DNA from: Saprospiraceae bacterium UBA7687
GTDB taxonomy: Bacteria; Bacteroidota; Bacteroidia; Chitinophagales; Saprospiraceae
Assembly: GCA_002482845.1 (NCBI GenBank)
Contig: DLGT01000154.1
Span: 1 to 64,000, forward strand
Reading direction: 5' to 3'
DNA length: 64,000 nucleotides
Within the stretch, counting starts at the first letter, position 1, and each line of letters opens with the position of its first letter. The position numbers and the translations under genes were made by a program. The notes under the pieces were generated by a model, which had not been told where the DNA came from, made no database searches, and saw nothing but the letters and a program-made list of their open reading frames with translations. This document shows, one piece after another, positions 46,901-53,572 of this stretch.

Positions 46901-48239
46901 TACCATTGATGCAGGTTATTACAAACTAGCTAAGATAGGTGACTTTGTTTGGGAAGATAGAAATTCAAATGGATTACAAGATCCATTGGAACCAGGTATT
47001 CCAAATGTCACAGTAGAATTAACGGGTACTGATGCTCGTGGTACAGTCATCAACACTTCTACCACTACCAATGGTGTAGGCTTCTACGAGTTTGCAAACT
47101 TAGTACCTGGTACCTATGTAGTAAGATTTGTAAAACCGGGAGATTTGTATAAAGCTTCTCCTGCCAATGTAGGAATGGACGATGCTAAAGATAGTGATGC
47201 AAGTATTGTAAATGGTCAAACAGGAACTATTCTGTTAAAGTCAGGTGAAAACAATAATACAATTGACGCAGGATTTTTCAGATGTGCATATGTCGGTGAT
47301 TATGTATGGTTAGATGATAATGGTACAAATCAATACATACAAGATGGTTCGGATTTAGGTTTGAATGGTATTTTGGTGGAATTATATTCTACGGCAAATC
47401 CTTCTACACCAGTTCAAAGTATGTTGACTATTGATAATCCTAAATTCCCTGGACAGAAAGGTTATTACAACTTTGAAGTTTGTCAGGTAGGTACTTACTT
47501 TATCAAAGTAATCAGACCTGAGATATATGAGTATGTGCAGCCAAACATGGGACTTGATGATAGTAAAGATAGTGATATCATTGATTTCTTAAACATGAGT
47601 ACGCTGACATTTACTGTTACATACGCTGCTATCATTAATGATATTGAGTCAGGTCTTAAATCAAAACCATTGCCCGTAGAACTTTTGGACTTTACAGGTA
47701 GGTACAATAGTAATAAAGATGTTAACGAATTGACTTGGGCAACTGCTTCAGAAGTTAATAATGATTACTTTGAGATCGAAAGAAGTTTTGAAGGACGTGC
47801 TTTTGAGTCAGTGGGAGTCGTAGAAGGAAAAGGTAATTCTGCAAGTAGAGTGAGTTATGATTTCACTGATAAAGACATTTCATTAAATGGCGTGTATACA
47901 TACCGTCTAAGACAAGTAGATTTTGATGGTAGATTTGAATACTCTAATTTGGTAAATATTGAAGTTGCAAGAAAGGGAGTTGTGAAAACAGCTATCTATC
48001 CTAACCCTTCAGTGAGTGATGTAAATCTTGATATCTACGCAGTAGAAGGAGCAGAAGTAAAAGTTGATATCTATGATAATTTAGGTAAATTAGTAATCCA
48101 AGGATTCATTAATGAAGTGATGACAGGAAATGTTAAAACGTCAAAAATTGAGTCAGGAAGACTAAATGAAGGAGTATATTATATAGTAGTCAATGTAGAT
48201 GGTGAGTTATCAACACACAAATTGATTATTATAGAATAA
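34941..48239 (+). CDS. Giant T9SS-exported repeat adhesin (4,432 residues)
   Basis: This surface protein is probably exported by type IX secretion and used in adhesion, gliding or aggregation. From ATG 34941 the order is as follows: signal peptide; a carbohydrate-binding-like domain (LVVNPGFNSNVNSW); a domain with few known relatives; and many PKD/SprB-like Ig repeats (36.2-41.7 kb). These include two copies of a module of about 300 residues (starts near 36.83 and 37.74 kb) and three almost identical 78-residue units (41013, 41247, 41481). Then come two SdrD B-like domains (41.7-42.4 kb), nine DUF11-like repeats of about 150 residues (42.4-46.6 kb), three more SdrD B domains, and a type A C-terminal sorting domain beginning at IYPNPSVSD. 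SdrD B segments contain DxDxNG-type calcium sites. A TTG-initiated extension to 34887 is not needed. The function is inferred from architecture. Confidence 0.9.
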   Translation: MKNLYFFIVSLLFKKTDNASFVQLPHTSRVGLWLHSLLLILVFSGSLSATCTTCTGNLVVNPGFNSNVNSWASYNGNFFKSTAYPQCGTAAHAEIIHTTGWAGFYQDITTIPVGHQITLTFWAGVHQNSANSLFGLEFYNGSAYLSESTVQIDKILGGSPSMQFYTVTAIVPSSTTKVRIIGKINDDYLKVDELCLTTSLPCSNFKSLAQSELNLVKTRQVSNEITCGSQPDRVLWLDCILDNSTGGTSGNLKFWKIISGGTFKEYCDGTAYVEMTVQNVVNSNYKFDVAISYSGRTFTAPSGSPHVEGCTTSSSSNWYYYTEMKGSLIGQGGLSGGNISFDRKMASFQIGTNASLYGTSGSFGASGWFMYTVLANPSGFNFKEDCGADLNFFLSGGNLTSAQASVCGKVCAGAAVTLDGKAVGGKPSYTYNWSNGLGSGQTKTVNPTTNTTYTVTITDNVGCTATDAVAITINNSPTVNAGADATICTGSSIILTASGSGGQGPYTYIWNNGLGAGASKTVNPTSNTTFIVTVTDANGCTATDDVAVNIGGSPNLTATGTTICAGASGTISASASGGASPYTYYWSNGLGTGATKTVNPTINTTYTVTVEDDNGCTKTATATVTIGGGPSVNVGPDINLCTLDEEIINSTVNNVATCGQTGTSDCNHVIQGTTGWIESASNAGVCGENAGAKLWTQSGQGTSSLTVDFGTTVPVGTVICVRMKLEHCQNTNSSLADAKIQRSTSATSGYTDVIASKTFTSSTYVEYCYTLSTSTRYVKVSDNGKCAFRVDYVKYTTPDTYNNSITYAWTGPGIVGSTTGASIIVNQSGTYTLVVTDCTGCSASDQVVVTGNGNVDANAGPDQILCSGQSVTLSATEVTGASYEWRTELNGNVIATTRTVSVTPSITTSYILKVTKNGCEATDAVLVTVNPAPTVNVGPDINLCTMDEEIINSVVTNVPSCGESGTSDCNHVIQGTTGWIESASNAGVCGDNAGAKLWTKSGQGTSSLIVDFGTTVPVGTVICVRMKLEHCQNTNSNQSDAKIQRSTSATTGYTDVIASKTFSTNTYVEYCYTLTNTTRYVKVSDNGKCAFRVDYVKYTTPDTYNNSVTYAWSGPGIVGSTTSASIIVNQSGTYTLVVTDCGGCTASDQVIVTGNGNVEVNAGPDQTICTGNSITLTANEVTGATYEWRSETSETVISNTRTVSVSPTATTSYIVKVMKNGCENSDAVTVNVNNKPTADITGGNQVCTGSTITLTASGAGTGGSYLWSTNATFSSITVSPSVNTTYVVTVTNANGCSNTASKAVTVNPLPTVVANNDGPITCIKSNITLTATSATAVTYVWSGPSGYSGTGANASPLATVQGQYTVTVTDANGCTATASTTITQNITPPTANAGADVTVNCSNPSATLTASGGTSYLWSTGATTASITVSPNVTTTYSVTVTGSNGCTAADAVIVTANKTAPTAAVTANGNNCITENAQLFGSASGGTAPYTYAYTGPNGFTSAVQNPTIMQNGTYRLVVTDANGCSDDVDIVIFTQFDPYVITVATDICVGESVTLTASGGVSFQWDANGNNATTNSITVSPLVTTTYAVTITNQNGCVATADATITVFSKPVITNVVATPNASCNNINNSGSITVSATGQPGLTLQYRINGGTWQTSNVFNNLPNSTYNVEVSYTNRFCVSNPAQATIQSGSGPVAVAENDKSVCANAPFNLSASASGATPPYTFAWSNNMTGSNITVSGINANTTYTVTVTDALGCTGTDNVNITIIPGPVSGITGPPTICANEAALFVATPAGVGSTYLWTFDSGVPATASGSSATSQWLTPGEYGITLTVTKNGCISEYTSSIAITQSVFAAAGPDAQLCQGGNITLNGSGPVGANFTWTVVSGDPTSIDNGGSASGVLVSPLITTTYRLTVTQNGCTRIDEVKVVVDVNYNPIANAGEDRPLCDEASYIIGGNPTCIAPPQTPNAPLGYIWSPSTGLNNATIANPTLTVSNPGNYNYQVIVFSTLTGCSDTATVNFIVNPRPTVTASASPSTICIDESSILTAVGGGGTQPYAYAWSNGLGTGSSKTVSPIATTTYTVTISDNNGCTASTSVTVTVNPRPTVTASASPSTICIDESSILTAVGAGGTQPYTYAWSNGLGTGASKTVSPLATTTYTVTISDNNGCTASTSVTVTVNPRPTVTASASPSTICIDESSVLTAVGAGGTQPYTYAWSNELGAGASKTVSPTATTTYTVTITDNKGCTASTSVTLTVELKAKVGDFVWEDKNANGIQDLNEIGIGNVPVSIYDANSNVLVDQTNTLGNGYYEFNVCKGTYYIVFGEYSNYFRTFADKGSDLSDSDANQATGRTENFTLNPGDNNATIDAGYYRLASIGDFVWEDIDANGVQGMLENGVPNVQVSITGILNTTNSMGLPILVPPSILLTGPNGEYLFTNLIPGRYTVVVNKPDGYLFSPKDQGGDDAKDSDSDPVTGVMPEETLESGENNLTYDAGIYPEISLEINKTFVSALVQPNGTYNVTYNVEVINTGGPGQYDLKDTPAFDDDISINSSSYSSTASGNAGGALAGSGPWTLANDQQIAAFSSNNYSLVVNVTLDLTNGTGDNVYTKCGSSNQLPLPGEGLYNKASVDTNNDGIPEDEDDACGDLPNITLIKDFVSATINSNGSFKVTYKITVSNNGGASGVYTLTDTPSFDDDVTINDWSYFFKDVNGGLEFGSAFPGAPVVPASLGTYTITANNSHEFTLVFNVNMDLKAGSTDGGDNVFTACSVAGNGPGSSPNQGLYNLAQLDRTGDGIADLNDDACGDLPNITLVKDFVSATINNDGTFRVIYKVTVANNGGASGNYTLTDSPLFDDDVTINAWDYTFVDVNAGFGNGPSFIGSPVIPINFGTKTLTAGNSHIYTLGFDVTLDLATVSTDGGNNIYTPCAVPGNESGSTPNQGLYNLANVDLTGNGVPNLSDDACGDLPNVTMVKNFVSTTPNANGSYNVTYQIVVNNNGGAVGTYSLKDTPLFDNDVVINSGSYSGQASGTMNTSGPTTLASSASINAGSTHTYNVNFNVTLNLASGSPDGGDNIYTSCEVSGNGPGSAAGQGLYNKAELDKTGDGFTDITDDACGDLPFVTMVKDFVSITPNNNGTYMVNYQIRVSNIGGATGQYWLKDTPLFDDDVVINSGSYNGQANGQMNIFGPTILGTGVNINAGAIHTYNITFNVSLNLEPGSPGNGDKIYTPCSVAGNGPGSGPGQGYYNLAELDRNGDGITDLADDACGDDPITMVKNFLSVTSLPDGSHYVKYEIVVKNLSGATQIYTLTDYPLFDDDVTINAWDYTFIDVNLGIGTGPSFIGSPTVPINLGTNNISGGDTHIYTLGFNVTLDLEQGSTDGGNNVYTPCTLAGNGPGSEQNQGLYNRAELEITGDGITDITDDACGDIPYVTMVKNFVSATPNANGTYNVTYQISVNNNGGATGQYSLKDTPLFDNDVTINSGNYSGQASGPMNTSGSTTLANGTSINAGLAHVYNVSFNVSLNLAVGSPDGGDNIYTPCAVFGNGPGSGPGQGLYNRAELDRTGDGITDITDDACGDLPNVTMVKNFVSATPNANGTYNVTYQISVNNNGGATGQYSLKDTPLFDNDITINSGNYSGQASGPMNISGSTTLANGTSINAGLTHVYNVSFNVSLNLAVGSPDGGNNVYTPCAVFGNGPGSGPGQGLYNKAELDRTGDGITDITDDACGDLPNVTLQKQFLNAVQIANGTYNVTYKITVNNTGGTSGSYSLKDTPLFDKDIAINSGSYSGQSSGTLNTVGSTTLASNQTIASAASHVYNIIYNVTLDMANDDLDGGDNVYNPCDLSSSDPANRANKGLYNRAELDRTGDGIVDISDDACGDLPGSIGDFVWEDTNANGVQDFGEMGLPNVIVRLLNQDGVQIAFKVTGPNGAYIFNNLPPATYRVRFEKPMSFIATDMNKGANPALDSNADLVTGFTELIPLAAGENNLTIDAGYYKLAKIGDFVWEDRNSNGLQDPLEPGIPNVTVELTGTDARGTVINTSTTTNGVGFYEFANLVPGTYVVRFVKPGDLYKASPANVGMDDAKDSDASIVNGQTGTILLKSGENNNTIDAGFFRCAYVGDYVWLDDNGTNQYIQDGSDLGLNGILVELYSTANPSTPVQSMLTIDNPKFPGQKGYYNFEVCQVGTYFIKVIRPEIYEYVQPNMGLDDSKDSDIIDFLNMSTLTFTVTYAAIINDIESGLKSKPLPVELLDFTGRYNSNKDVNELTWATASEVNNDYFEIERSFEGRAFESVGVVEGKGNSASRVSYDFTDKDISLNGVYTYRLRQVDFDGRFEYSNLVNIEVARKGVVKTAIYPNPSVSDVNLDIYAVEGAEVKVDIYDNLGKLVIQGFINEVMTGNVKTSKIESGRLNEGVYYIVVNVDGELSTHKLIIIE

Positions 48240-48298
48240 CGTTTTCAAATTCAGGTGTTTATGTTGTAATAACGTAAAGCTAAATTTAATCGGAATGA

Positions 48299-48327
48299 GG
48301 GGAGTCAGTAATGGCTCCCCTTTTTTT
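48299..48327 (+). terminator. Intrinsic terminator after the giant adhesin gene
   Basis: GGGGAG (48299-48304) pairs with CTCCCC (48315-48320) and is followed by seven T residues. Confidence 0.92.
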
Positions 48328-48534
48328 GTTTTATAAAATGTCCAAGGAATGTCATTTTTGTCTAAAAAACAAAAAATAATTTTGTATATATAAACAATTA
48401 TAATATATTTGTCTTGCAATTAGTACGGAGTTATGTAGCACCATACACTCTTCAAACAATCTGTTACTGTTAATTGCCGCACATTAACCATACCTTTTTT
48501 CTTTGAATTTTAAGTACCCGTAATTTAAATTTTT

Positions 48535-48948
48535 ATGTTTAATTTGAGTGATGAATCAAAGGAAACGATTACAATTGATAGTTTTGAGATAAATGAAGTC
48601 GGAATTATTCTGGAGTTACAACATTATGAAAATGGTATTATCAAAAACACAGAATTAGTTTCGAAATCAACTGGAAAGGTTTGGAAAGTTATTGCAAGAT
48701 TGTTGTATGATCATGCTGTACAATTTCAGAGGATATTTGCAGGTGAGGCAAAGGAGTTTATTCTGATTGGTTTTGAATCTACCGCACTCCTTCAAGAATC
48801 GATAGACCGAATAAAAGATAAGGAAAGTCGAAATATCTTTAGATATATTCTTGAGCCAGTAAACCACCTTGAAAAACCTGCTATCGGGGACACATTAACC
48901 ATTGTAAAGCCTGTAAAAAGGCAGTTCAACTTAATGAAAACTCGTTAA
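48535..48948 (+). CDS. Small cytoplasmic protein of unknown function
   Basis: The 137-residue product has a beta-rich N-terminal half (SFEINEVGIILELQHYENGIIKNTELVSK) and a helical C-terminal half (KVWKVIARLLYDHAVQFQRIF, LLQESIDRIKDKESRN). No family recognised and no signal peptide. It lies alone between the adhesin terminator and a repeat-rich gap; a shadow frame on the opposite strand is not real. Confidence 0.5.
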   Translation: MFNLSDESKETITIDSFEINEVGIILELQHYENGIIKNTELVSKSTGKVWKVIARLLYDHAVQFQRIFAGEAKEFILIGFESTALLQESIDRIKDKESRNIFRYILEPVNHLEKPAIGDTLTIVKPVKRQFNLMKTR

Positions 48949-49293
48949 TAGACACAGAAGTATTATTTAATTATGCAATCTTAATTTGATAGGGACATAT
49001 CAAGGTTAAGTTGCGTGTGCATTCTATACTACAAGTTTAACTATTAATGTCAATTATGGATACACTTTCGAAGAGCCACAGCTAAAGTGATTGCACAATT
49101 ATTTATTTTGGCATTACAAAATGGCTATAACTGTAAAAACTACAACTTCATTAACATTTGACATAATTGTAGGGTAAGTTTAGCTTATCATTTAAATTAT
49201 TTTGGGTTTAGTATTGATTGAAGTCCTAGTGGAGTATAAGCTTAAGGCAGTGCTAGTCTGTATGGAGTTTCATGCTAGCGTCTATGTAGCGTG

Positions 49294-49348
49294 GTCGGGC
49301 CAAGGTCGGGTCAACCTCGGCACAACCTTGGGACAACCTCGGGACAAC
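49294..49348. repeat. 11-bp tandem array (5 units)
   Basis: GTCGGGCCAAG, GTCGGGTCAAC, CTCGGCACAAC, CTTGGGACAAC and CTCGGGACAAC follow one another without gaps. This is the same 11-base period as the array at 11877-12070 with unrelated unit sequence. The bases before it (49215-49293) show weaker traces of the same period. Confidence 0.8.
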
Positions 49349-49580
49349 CCTTTTGTGTTTTTAGTGAAAAATGGTAGTTTTTAGGCGTTTAGGGTTAGCA
49401 TTGGCAGATGTTCAGACTTGCGCTGGCATTTGATTTTTTGTAATAGACACTAGTAATAAAGATAAGTTTTTTTGACAAGAAAATGGATAAGTTTTGCAGG
49501 TTTTTTTAATGAAAAATTTAGGAACACAAAGGTGCTAAGACTTGACAAATATCGGTAGGATGTTTTTTGTGTTTTTATTT

Positions 49581-50000
49581 CGTACCTAAAGGCACGAGGA
49601 TTGGGTTTCGATATTGTGTTTTCTAATTATATTTTGTCCCTAGTGGGACAGGTTTTCCTGTTCATTTTGATAAGCGTTTCTTTATTAGAAGGTAGATCAA
49701 TGATTTAATAATACAATAAAGAAATTGGGTTTGTATCTCACAGACTACGCGGATTTCGCAGATTTTTTGTGTTTTTGTTTCGTACCTAAAGGCACGGGGA
49801 TTGGGTTTGGATGTTTATTTCTACCTATATTTTGTCCCAAAGGGACAGGTTTTTGATGTCATTTGGTTTAGCTTAGTTTAATATCTCACAGACAACACGG
49901 ATTTCGCAGATTTTTTGGGTTGTTCCGTACCTAAAGGCACGGGGATTGGGTTTCCATCTTGTTTTCTATCGATATTTTGTCCCTATAGGGACAGGTTTTC
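49581..50000. repeat. Three copies of a double-hairpin intergenic repeat
   Basis: The unit begins CGTACCTAAAGGCACG and ends in TTTTGTCCC-(n)4-GGGACAGG, each forming a small hairpin. Copies lie at about 49581-49660, 49781-49855 and 49926-50000. Copies 2 and 3 also share an upstream tract (CTCACAGAC, then CGGATTTCGCAGATTTTTTG). The whole 48949-50147 gap contains no gene that I can support. Confidence 0.8.
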
Positions 50001-50147
50001 TGGGTCATTTTATTTTGTAGAGTATGCACAAGTTAAGAACTTGGGGTAGTAGATTAGTTGCTGGATTTGGGGAATTAGTTGATTTGCTTATTAGGGCTAG
50101 CTTCGCATTATATTGTGTTGTATTTTAGATGTTGAAAATGATGCAGT

Positions 50148-50582
50148 TTATTCTTCACAGGCTTGTTTTAATAAGTTAAGCCAATGCAACATACCTTTTT
50201 CTAGGTTTTTATTGAAAGATGATTTAAGAATACTAGCTAGGAAACCTTCCATGCTTTCGTCCACAGTAACTATCGTTATACCATTTGATTCTGTTAAAGT
50301 CCAATTGTGGATAGCGAATAAACCAAAGGTTTTGCCTGTCCAACCAAATTTTTTGGATGGCTCTACGGTGTGTAAGGTAGAATTAATTTTTGCACCACCT
50401 GTTTTCCAAGTGAAGGTTGTTTCTGGTTTTAGCTCACCATTTATTTTGGGGTTGCTGATGTCAGTTTGCCAATTTGCCCAATGATTAATGTCAGTCAAAA
50501 TTTTCCAGACCTTTTCGCAACTTGCATTAATAGGGATTGATTTTGAACACATTACGGGTGCGTTGTGGTTGATACTTATCAT
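50148..50582 (-). CDS. SRPBCC-family (START-like) protein
   Basis: The 144-residue product has the SRPBCC cavity fold: SIPINASCEKVWKILTDINHWANWQ at the start (helix-grip entry), a beta-sheet with FTWKTGGAKINSTLHTVEPSKKFGWTG, and the long C-terminal helix LKSSFNKNLEKGMLHWLNLLKQ. Such proteins bind a hydrophobic ligand or cyclise polyketides; no specific ligand can be read here. It is the last gene of a minus-strand cluster after a Crp/Fnr regulator, and may be its target. Confidence 0.75.
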   Translation of the reverse strand: MISINHNAPVMCSKSIPINASCEKVWKILTDINHWANWQTDISNPKINGELKPETTFTWKTGGAKINSTLHTVEPSKKFGWTGKTFGLFAIHNWTLTESNGITIVTVDESMEGFLASILKSSFNKNLEKGMLHWLNLLKQACEE

Positions 50583-50726
50583 TTTTTTGAAATGTTTTGT
50601 GCCAATATGCGGGAATAACTACCACTTTATCAGTGATGACTAAATTTGATTTTTTAAACACGTTTCTTTGTGTTTAATTTACCCTACAAAGGTCTGCATA
50701 AAACCAAAGCTAGCTCTTGACAAATA

Positions 50727-51305
50727 TCAAGAAGTGCGACTTATTGCTTTTTTTCTAATTCTACTTAATGTTTCAGGTGTCATACCAAGCATAGATGCCA
50801 AATATTGTAATGGAACTTGGTTAAACAATTCTTGATTAAAACTAAAAAGTTGGTGATATCTTTCTTCTGCACTCATGGATAGATGTTGTAGCACACGATC
50901 TTCCAATACAATAAAACATTTCGTTATAAATAATTTTTCTAATTCGGTCCAACGGGGAATTACTTCGCCAATTTTTTGATAATCTTTTCTGCTTATCACA
51001 TAAAGCTCGCAGTCAGTTAAGGCTTGGATATTCCATCTTGCAGTTTGCTGAAATACAAAACTTGCTAGATCCACCACAAAATATCCCTTCGTTGATATCC
51101 ACTTTGTGACTTCTTTTTCGCCAATGTGCACAAACTCTCGAATAATACCTGTTTGCACAAATCCCAACCTGTCAGATTGTCTACCCATTTTAAGGAAATA
51201 GTCGCCTTTTTTTAATGTGACTGGTTTGAAAAATGAACTTATTTTTACAACATCGTCTATGTTGACACCAAAGTAAGTATGGATATATTTTTCTAATTCA
51301 GTCAT
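50727..51305 (-). CDS. Crp/Fnr-family transcriptional regulator
   Basis: This 192-residue protein has a cyclic-nucleotide-binding-like N-terminal domain (VTLKKGDYFLKMGRQSDRLGFVQTGIIREF) and a C-terminal helix-turn-helix (VPLQYLASMLGMTPETLSRIRKK). It lacks the Arg that binds the cAMP phosphate in the usual place and is 20-30 residues shorter than E. coli Crp, like many Bacteroidota members that probably respond to other signals. The gene lies 144 bases upstream of the SRPBCC gene on the same strand. Confidence 0.85.
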   Translation of the reverse strand: MTELEKYIHTYFGVNIDDVVKISSFFKPVTLKKGDYFLKMGRQSDRLGFVQTGIIREFVHIGEKEVTKWISTKGYFVVDLASFVFQQTARWNIQALTDCELYVISRKDYQKIGEVIPRWTELEKLFITKCFIVLEDRVLQHLSMSAEERYHQLFSFNQELFNQVPLQYLASMLGMTPETLSRIRKKAISRTS

Positions 51306-51388
51306 GATTTATATTTTAGCGTTTATTCCAATAAGATCTCATAACAAGCAAATATTATCAATTTTGACTGTATGAAAATATTACAAAT

Positions 51389-51835
51389 TTAATGCTCACG
51401 TACCCAAAGCCATGCATCTCCAATTTCATGGTCTTGGACAATTTCGACAAACTTAAAATTATTGTTTTGTAAAATTTTTGTTGACGCATTGTATTCAGGT
51501 AAGGTCTTTGCGGTTATGGTGACTGATGGATTCGCTTTTTGTGCAATTGAGATTAATTCTTTACAAGCCATTGATGCTAAACCTTGACCTTCCCATTCTT
51601 TAAATGTCCAGTACGATATTTCGACGGTGTTGTCGACTGGTTGTCCTGTGAATCCAGCAGTGCCAACTACTTGATTGTTAAACAATAAAAAATATCCTAC
51701 CCAAGGAATATTAAATCCTACTTTAATGTAAAACTCATCCATCATTTGGATCAAATCTTGACAGTTTTCAGAAATATAAAGTTCGTTGGCCTTGTCTTCA
51801 TGTGGCTGTATTGTTATAAATTCCAATTTGCTCAT
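51389..51835 (-). CDS. GNAT-family N-acetyltransferase
   Basis: The 148-residue product shows the GNAT core: a strand VGYFLLFNNQVVGTAGFTGQ, the acetyl-CoA pyrophosphate-binding loop in WEGQGLASMACKEL (consensus Q/RxxGxG/A) and SVTITAKTLPEYNASTKILQNNNFKFVE (the AxNxxSxxxxxxxGF pattern). It transfers acetyl from acetyl-CoA to an unknown amine. It stands alone between the regulator and the Ntn-hydrolase gene on the minus strand. Confidence 0.85.
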   Translation of the reverse strand: MSKLEFITIQPHEDKANELYISENCQDLIQMMDEFYIKVGFNIPWVGYFLLFNNQVVGTAGFTGQPVDNTVEISYWTFKEWEGQGLASMACKELISIAQKANPSVTITAKTLPEYNASTKILQNNNFKFVEIVQDHEIGDAWLWVREH

Positions 51836-51933
51836 TTATAAGATTTAAAATTTGTTATTTAAACATCAAGGACTGAAAAAAGATACTTAATCCTTCTTAT
51901 GATTAACGTTATGATTCCTTATCAATCAATATT

Positions 51934-53244
51934 TTATGCAAATATATCAAACAATTGCCAATAAAAAAATAAGATGATTAGCATCGTATAGGCAATATTA
52001 TTGGTCAAGAACAACCATTTTGAAAAGCCATTCCACCTTTTTTGACGAAAAATGTTTATCATATAAACAAATAATGGAATGATGGATAATAGTAGCACAA
52101 AAGGTAAATAGGAAGTCAATGAAATAATCATAGAACTACTATCTTCATAAGGTGAAGGGAAATAAAATATCCCTTGATTTCTGATAAGAATAAATGTATA
52201 AACACTCAAAACAGCACTTAAGAAAGCCAAAGCAAGTTTTAAAAAATTGTTATTAGGATTGGACGTTTTGATAAAATTCACTAGGAAATAAAGTGCAGTA
52301 AAAAAGAACAGCAACCCACTTGCAATGATAAAAATAAATATAACCTGACTGTTTTGTGGTGTTTTGTAATTTAGAAATTTTTCAAAGTTTTTGTTGTCTG
52401 GAAATAATTCTGCTAAAGCAAATTCATGGTCGCCTTTAGCCAATTCTTCTTTCAGATCAAAACTGATACGTTTGGTAAAATCGTGGTAAAAATAGATATG
52501 CGTCAGTCCTTCCTTTAGGTCATAAATCGTAGTATAAAGAGTGCCATTACCGACTTTCGCCCTGTTGACGCTCATAGTATCTGATAAAGCTTCACAAAAG
52601 GTTATGTTGGTATCTAGTTCTTTGTTTTTCAGAAAAGCATCGCCTTTACTATACCTTTCCATTTTGATGGTACTTACATCTTTGGTGTGTGCAAAACTAA
52701 AATTTGCCAAAAGAAATTTATCATCATTTCCAAAAATAAGTGTATCTGCTTCTACAACCAAATATCTACCAGTTTTCTCCACAAATAAAAACATGCCACC
52801 ATTAAATATCGGACTACCATTGAGCACGTGTAAGTTGAGTTTGCTTAGGAAAGCATACACTTCATCTACTGTTTTGCATTGTTGCAAAACAGCTTTTATA
52901 TGCGCATAGCTAAAATCTTTTTTATTCGGATCTTTTTCTTGCATATTGGGTTTGTGTGGCATTGTAAATGCATCAAAAGCAAGTCCATATTCGTTCATGC
53001 CACCATCAGGTAGCACATTGCGGAGGTAACCGACATACACCGCACCAAACTTGTCCTTAGTTGCTTTTTCAAACCAAATTCTAGCATCTTGTCCCCAACT
53101 ATCTTCATTATTGCCTACCATGGTTTTGCCGTTGACTGTAAGTTTGTACATACTACAAGCAGACATGGACCCGCCAAATAAATTGACAACCAAACTCAGA
53201 AAAAGGGTTTTTAGCATTGTGGATTTGAGCATTGGAATTGACAC
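51934..53244 (-). CDS. Ntn-hydrolase (choloylglycine/acyltransferase type) fused to a membrane domain
   Basis: The N-terminal part (about 1-285) matches linear amide C-N hydrolases: after the signal-like segment the sequence reads MSACSMYKLTVNGKTMVGNNEDSW, where the Cys is the likely nucleophile and GNNED the conserved Asn/Asp loop. Further in, GGMNEYGLAFDAF and GGMFLFVE fit the fold. Such enzymes hydrolyse or transfer acyl groups on amides. Unusually, the C-terminal 150 residues contain four hydrophobic helices (IFIFIIASGLLFFF, LALAFLSAVLSV, YLPFVLLLSIIPLFVY and TMLIILFFYWQLF), so the enzyme is tethered to a membrane. Substrate unknown. Confidence 0.75.
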   Translation of the reverse strand: MSIPMLKSTMLKTLFLSLVVNLFGGSMSACSMYKLTVNGKTMVGNNEDSWGQDARIWFEKATKDKFGAVYVGYLRNVLPDGGMNEYGLAFDAFTMPHKPNMQEKDPNKKDFSYAHIKAVLQQCKTVDEVYAFLSKLNLHVLNGSPIFNGGMFLFVEKTGRYLVVEADTLIFGNDDKFLLANFSFAHTKDVSTIKMERYSKGDAFLKNKELDTNITFCEALSDTMSVNRAKVGNGTLYTTIYDLKEGLTHIYFYHDFTKRISFDLKEELAKGDHEFALAELFPDNKNFEKFLNYKTPQNSQVIFIFIIASGLLFFFTALYFLVNFIKTSNPNNNFLKLALAFLSAVLSVYTFILIRNQGIFYFPSPYEDSSSMIISLTSYLPFVLLLSIIPLFVYMINIFRQKRWNGFSKWLFLTNNIAYTMLIILFFYWQLFDIFA

Positions 53245-53499
53245 ATCTGGTTTTAATGGGAAAATTTCCAGATAATAATTGTGTAACGGAGTTCTTGATT
53301 AGCGAATTGTGTTGGGGACTTAAGATTACTCTTTTACTATATTGTCAATCTCCCAAATGTGGATAAATTACTCTATGTTTTTCTTGAAAAGTTTTAGAAA
53401 CTCTTTAATAATGATTTCAATTTCGGATTAAAATTCCAAATAAATTTGGAAGCCCATTAATCTCCCTTTTTACACTTTTTTACACTTTTTGTATTTTGC

Positions 53500-53545
53500 T
53501 TAAACATTGGAGGCACTCACACTACCCATCTTTGCACCGTATAAA
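53500..53545 (+). promoter_or_regulatory. Promoter of the surface operon
   Basis: CATCTTTGCACCG (53528-53540) resembles other -7 regions in this window, with TTGGAG at 53507 as a possible -33 element, 32 bases before the ATG of the beta-barrel gene at 53573. Confidence 0.55.
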
Positions 53546-53572
53546 TTATCAAAATAATATTAAACAAGCCTT

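Noticed and set aside
49202..49384. 60-residue plus-strand ORF
   Set aside because: Runs through the 11-bp array; the open frame is explained by the repeat.
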